Source: Glandiceps talaboti
Lineage: Eukaryota; Hemichordata; Enteropneusta; Spengelidae
NCBI RefSeq assembly: GCF_964340395.1
Contig: NC_135554.1
Coordinates: 13,335,251-13,399,250, forward strand
Reading direction: 5' to 3'
DNA length: 64,000 bases
Each line of letters opens with the position of its first letter. Positions within the stretch are counted from its first letter, which is position 1. Below the pieces are notes generated by a model that made no database searches, had not been told where the DNA came from, and saw nothing but the letters and a program-made list of their open reading frames with translations. Shown here piece after piece: positions 1 through 64,000 of the stretch. The translations under genes were made by a program, and so were the position numbers.

Positions 1-589
1 ATGCTTATGTAACACCGCCCCCCCCCCCCATGGTTAATGAGTGTTGTCATATAGTGTGAGGCCCGGGTGTGAGGACGTGTCATAGTTTGGTGTATGCTAT
101 AATGCTGTGTTAAATGTTTTCCCTAGTGTTTTTGTATTAAAGATTGTATGTATAGTGTAGCAAGGTTGTCGTACGTAAATAGGTTCTTTTTAGACTAAAT
201 GTATCTGAAATAGTGTCTGGGACTCAGAACTACCAGGAATACAATGCCTTACCAGATCGGAGGGCGGTTGTCCCTCCCCCACACTATAATGTAATGATTT
301 TGTTTGCATTGGTACATGGTATAAAAATAACCACATCCTGCAGGCAGCTGAAGGCCTTCTGACTGACTTCCTTGACGGTAACAACCAATAACATAGGGAG
401 CTCTTGACGTCATAATCGTAACAACGTGGGTGATTCGAACTTGGGTATGTACGTATAATGGGCTGTCAAATTTGTCGCACTCATTAGGTCACTTCTCAAA
501 AAGAATTGACTATGTTAAGAATATATTGGCAAGACAATGTTCAGTGAATTCCCAATATAACTGAACCTGCCGTTATTGTACCATCATTT
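1..589. other. Upstream sequence without recognised genes
   Basis: A C-homopolymer lies at about 18-29. The rest is unremarkable AT-rich DNA with no coding signal or recognised repeat on either strand. Confidence 0.5.
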
Positions 590-844
590 GAGCATTTGTA
601 TTGTTCGAAATTTCGCATGCTCTCACGAGCGCTTGCGTCATTGTTCCAACAGCAGGCTGTCGCAGACGAATCGAATCCAGAGTCGAATCAAGTTCTCCAT
701 ATCAACGTTTGGAAAAAAAAAATATTGCCATGTAATGATGATGTATTCAAAATCTTAGTCAACGTATCGAAGTGTGAACTTGTGAGGAAACGGAGCTAGG
801 CTCCTTATTCTCACATCCCAAAATATTATTTTTTAGCGAACAAA
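590..844 (+). promoter_or_regulatory. Probable 5' UTR / promoter-proximal region of the upstream start
   Basis: Sequence directly 5' of the ATG. No clear TATA box or initiator can be placed with confidence. The acceptor-like tattattttttag ending at 836 raises the possibility that this region is an intron 3' end rather than a continuous 5' UTR. Short open frames at 576-799 show no recognisable protein. Confidence 0.3.
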
Positions 845-63859
<63,015 letters not shown>

Positions 63860-64000
63860 GTGAGTATATCATGTTATCATTACTTGCCATTGATAATTCT
63901 TGTTACCTACTGAAATAGAATTTTACATGTCTGCATCATAAAAATGACACGCATACGATTTCTTTGTTGATTTTCACTACATAATGAATATGTATTATTG

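Overview
The window is animal nuclear DNA: AT-rich, intron-rich, with GT-AG introns, long AT microsatellites and many short inverted-repeat transposons. It carries no prokaryotic gene organisation and no rRNA, tRNA or CRISPR that I can support. The frequent tacatgta-type words, the LINE tails and the TE style suggest a marine invertebrate (for example a hemichordate, lancelet, mollusc or brachiopod). I cannot fix the lineage from sequence alone.

One protein-coding gene on the + strand accounts for essentially all recognisable coding DNA. It is an SLC4A11-like member of the SLC4 (band 3) transporter family. I reconstruct 14 coding exons (845-1256, 42831-42871, 45371-45578, 50806-50884, 54487-54704, 55029-55150, 56133-56337, 57775-57888, 58988-59120, 59791-59864, 60824-61019, 62073-62179, 62710-62875, 63686-63859). 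All junctions are GT-AG with matching phase, giving 749 codons plus 2 nt. The order is a disordered Ser/Arg-rich N-terminus, a cytosolic SLC4 domain, then the membrane domain through the SPLHVRALA signature. The gene runs off the right edge, so about the last 140 residues by family comparison are outside the window. Several of these exons (2, 4, 5, 8, 10, 12, 13) are too short or too interrupted to be seen as ORFs and were found by splice sites plus family similarity.

Intron 1 is about 41.6 kb. It holds a well-formed second candidate first exon (21896-22136), which ends in the same phase as exon 1 and could splice to exon 2 to give an isoform with a different N-terminus. The rest of intron 1 is a mosaic of repeats: a 1.1-kb tandem duplication (2848-5187), a foldback element (5350-7190), a hAT-like MITE (9952-10225), a TTAA-flanked MITE family (best copy 33771-34126), a 3.4-kb element (17306-20706) with a 1.5-kb insertion inside it, inverted-repeat MITEs, a LINE tail (39795-39990) and three simple-repeat tracts.

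The 3' half of the gene (54.5-63.9 kb) is compact, with introns of 0.3-1.4 kb. Noteworthy here are a 23-copy 27/29-bp minisatellite that ends 30 bp before exon 8, and a 37-bp copy of the start of exon 4 (51017-51053) about 0.2 kb downstream of it. Intron 2 contains a 5'-truncated LINE on the minus strand. Intron 3 contains a transposon nested inside a MITE.
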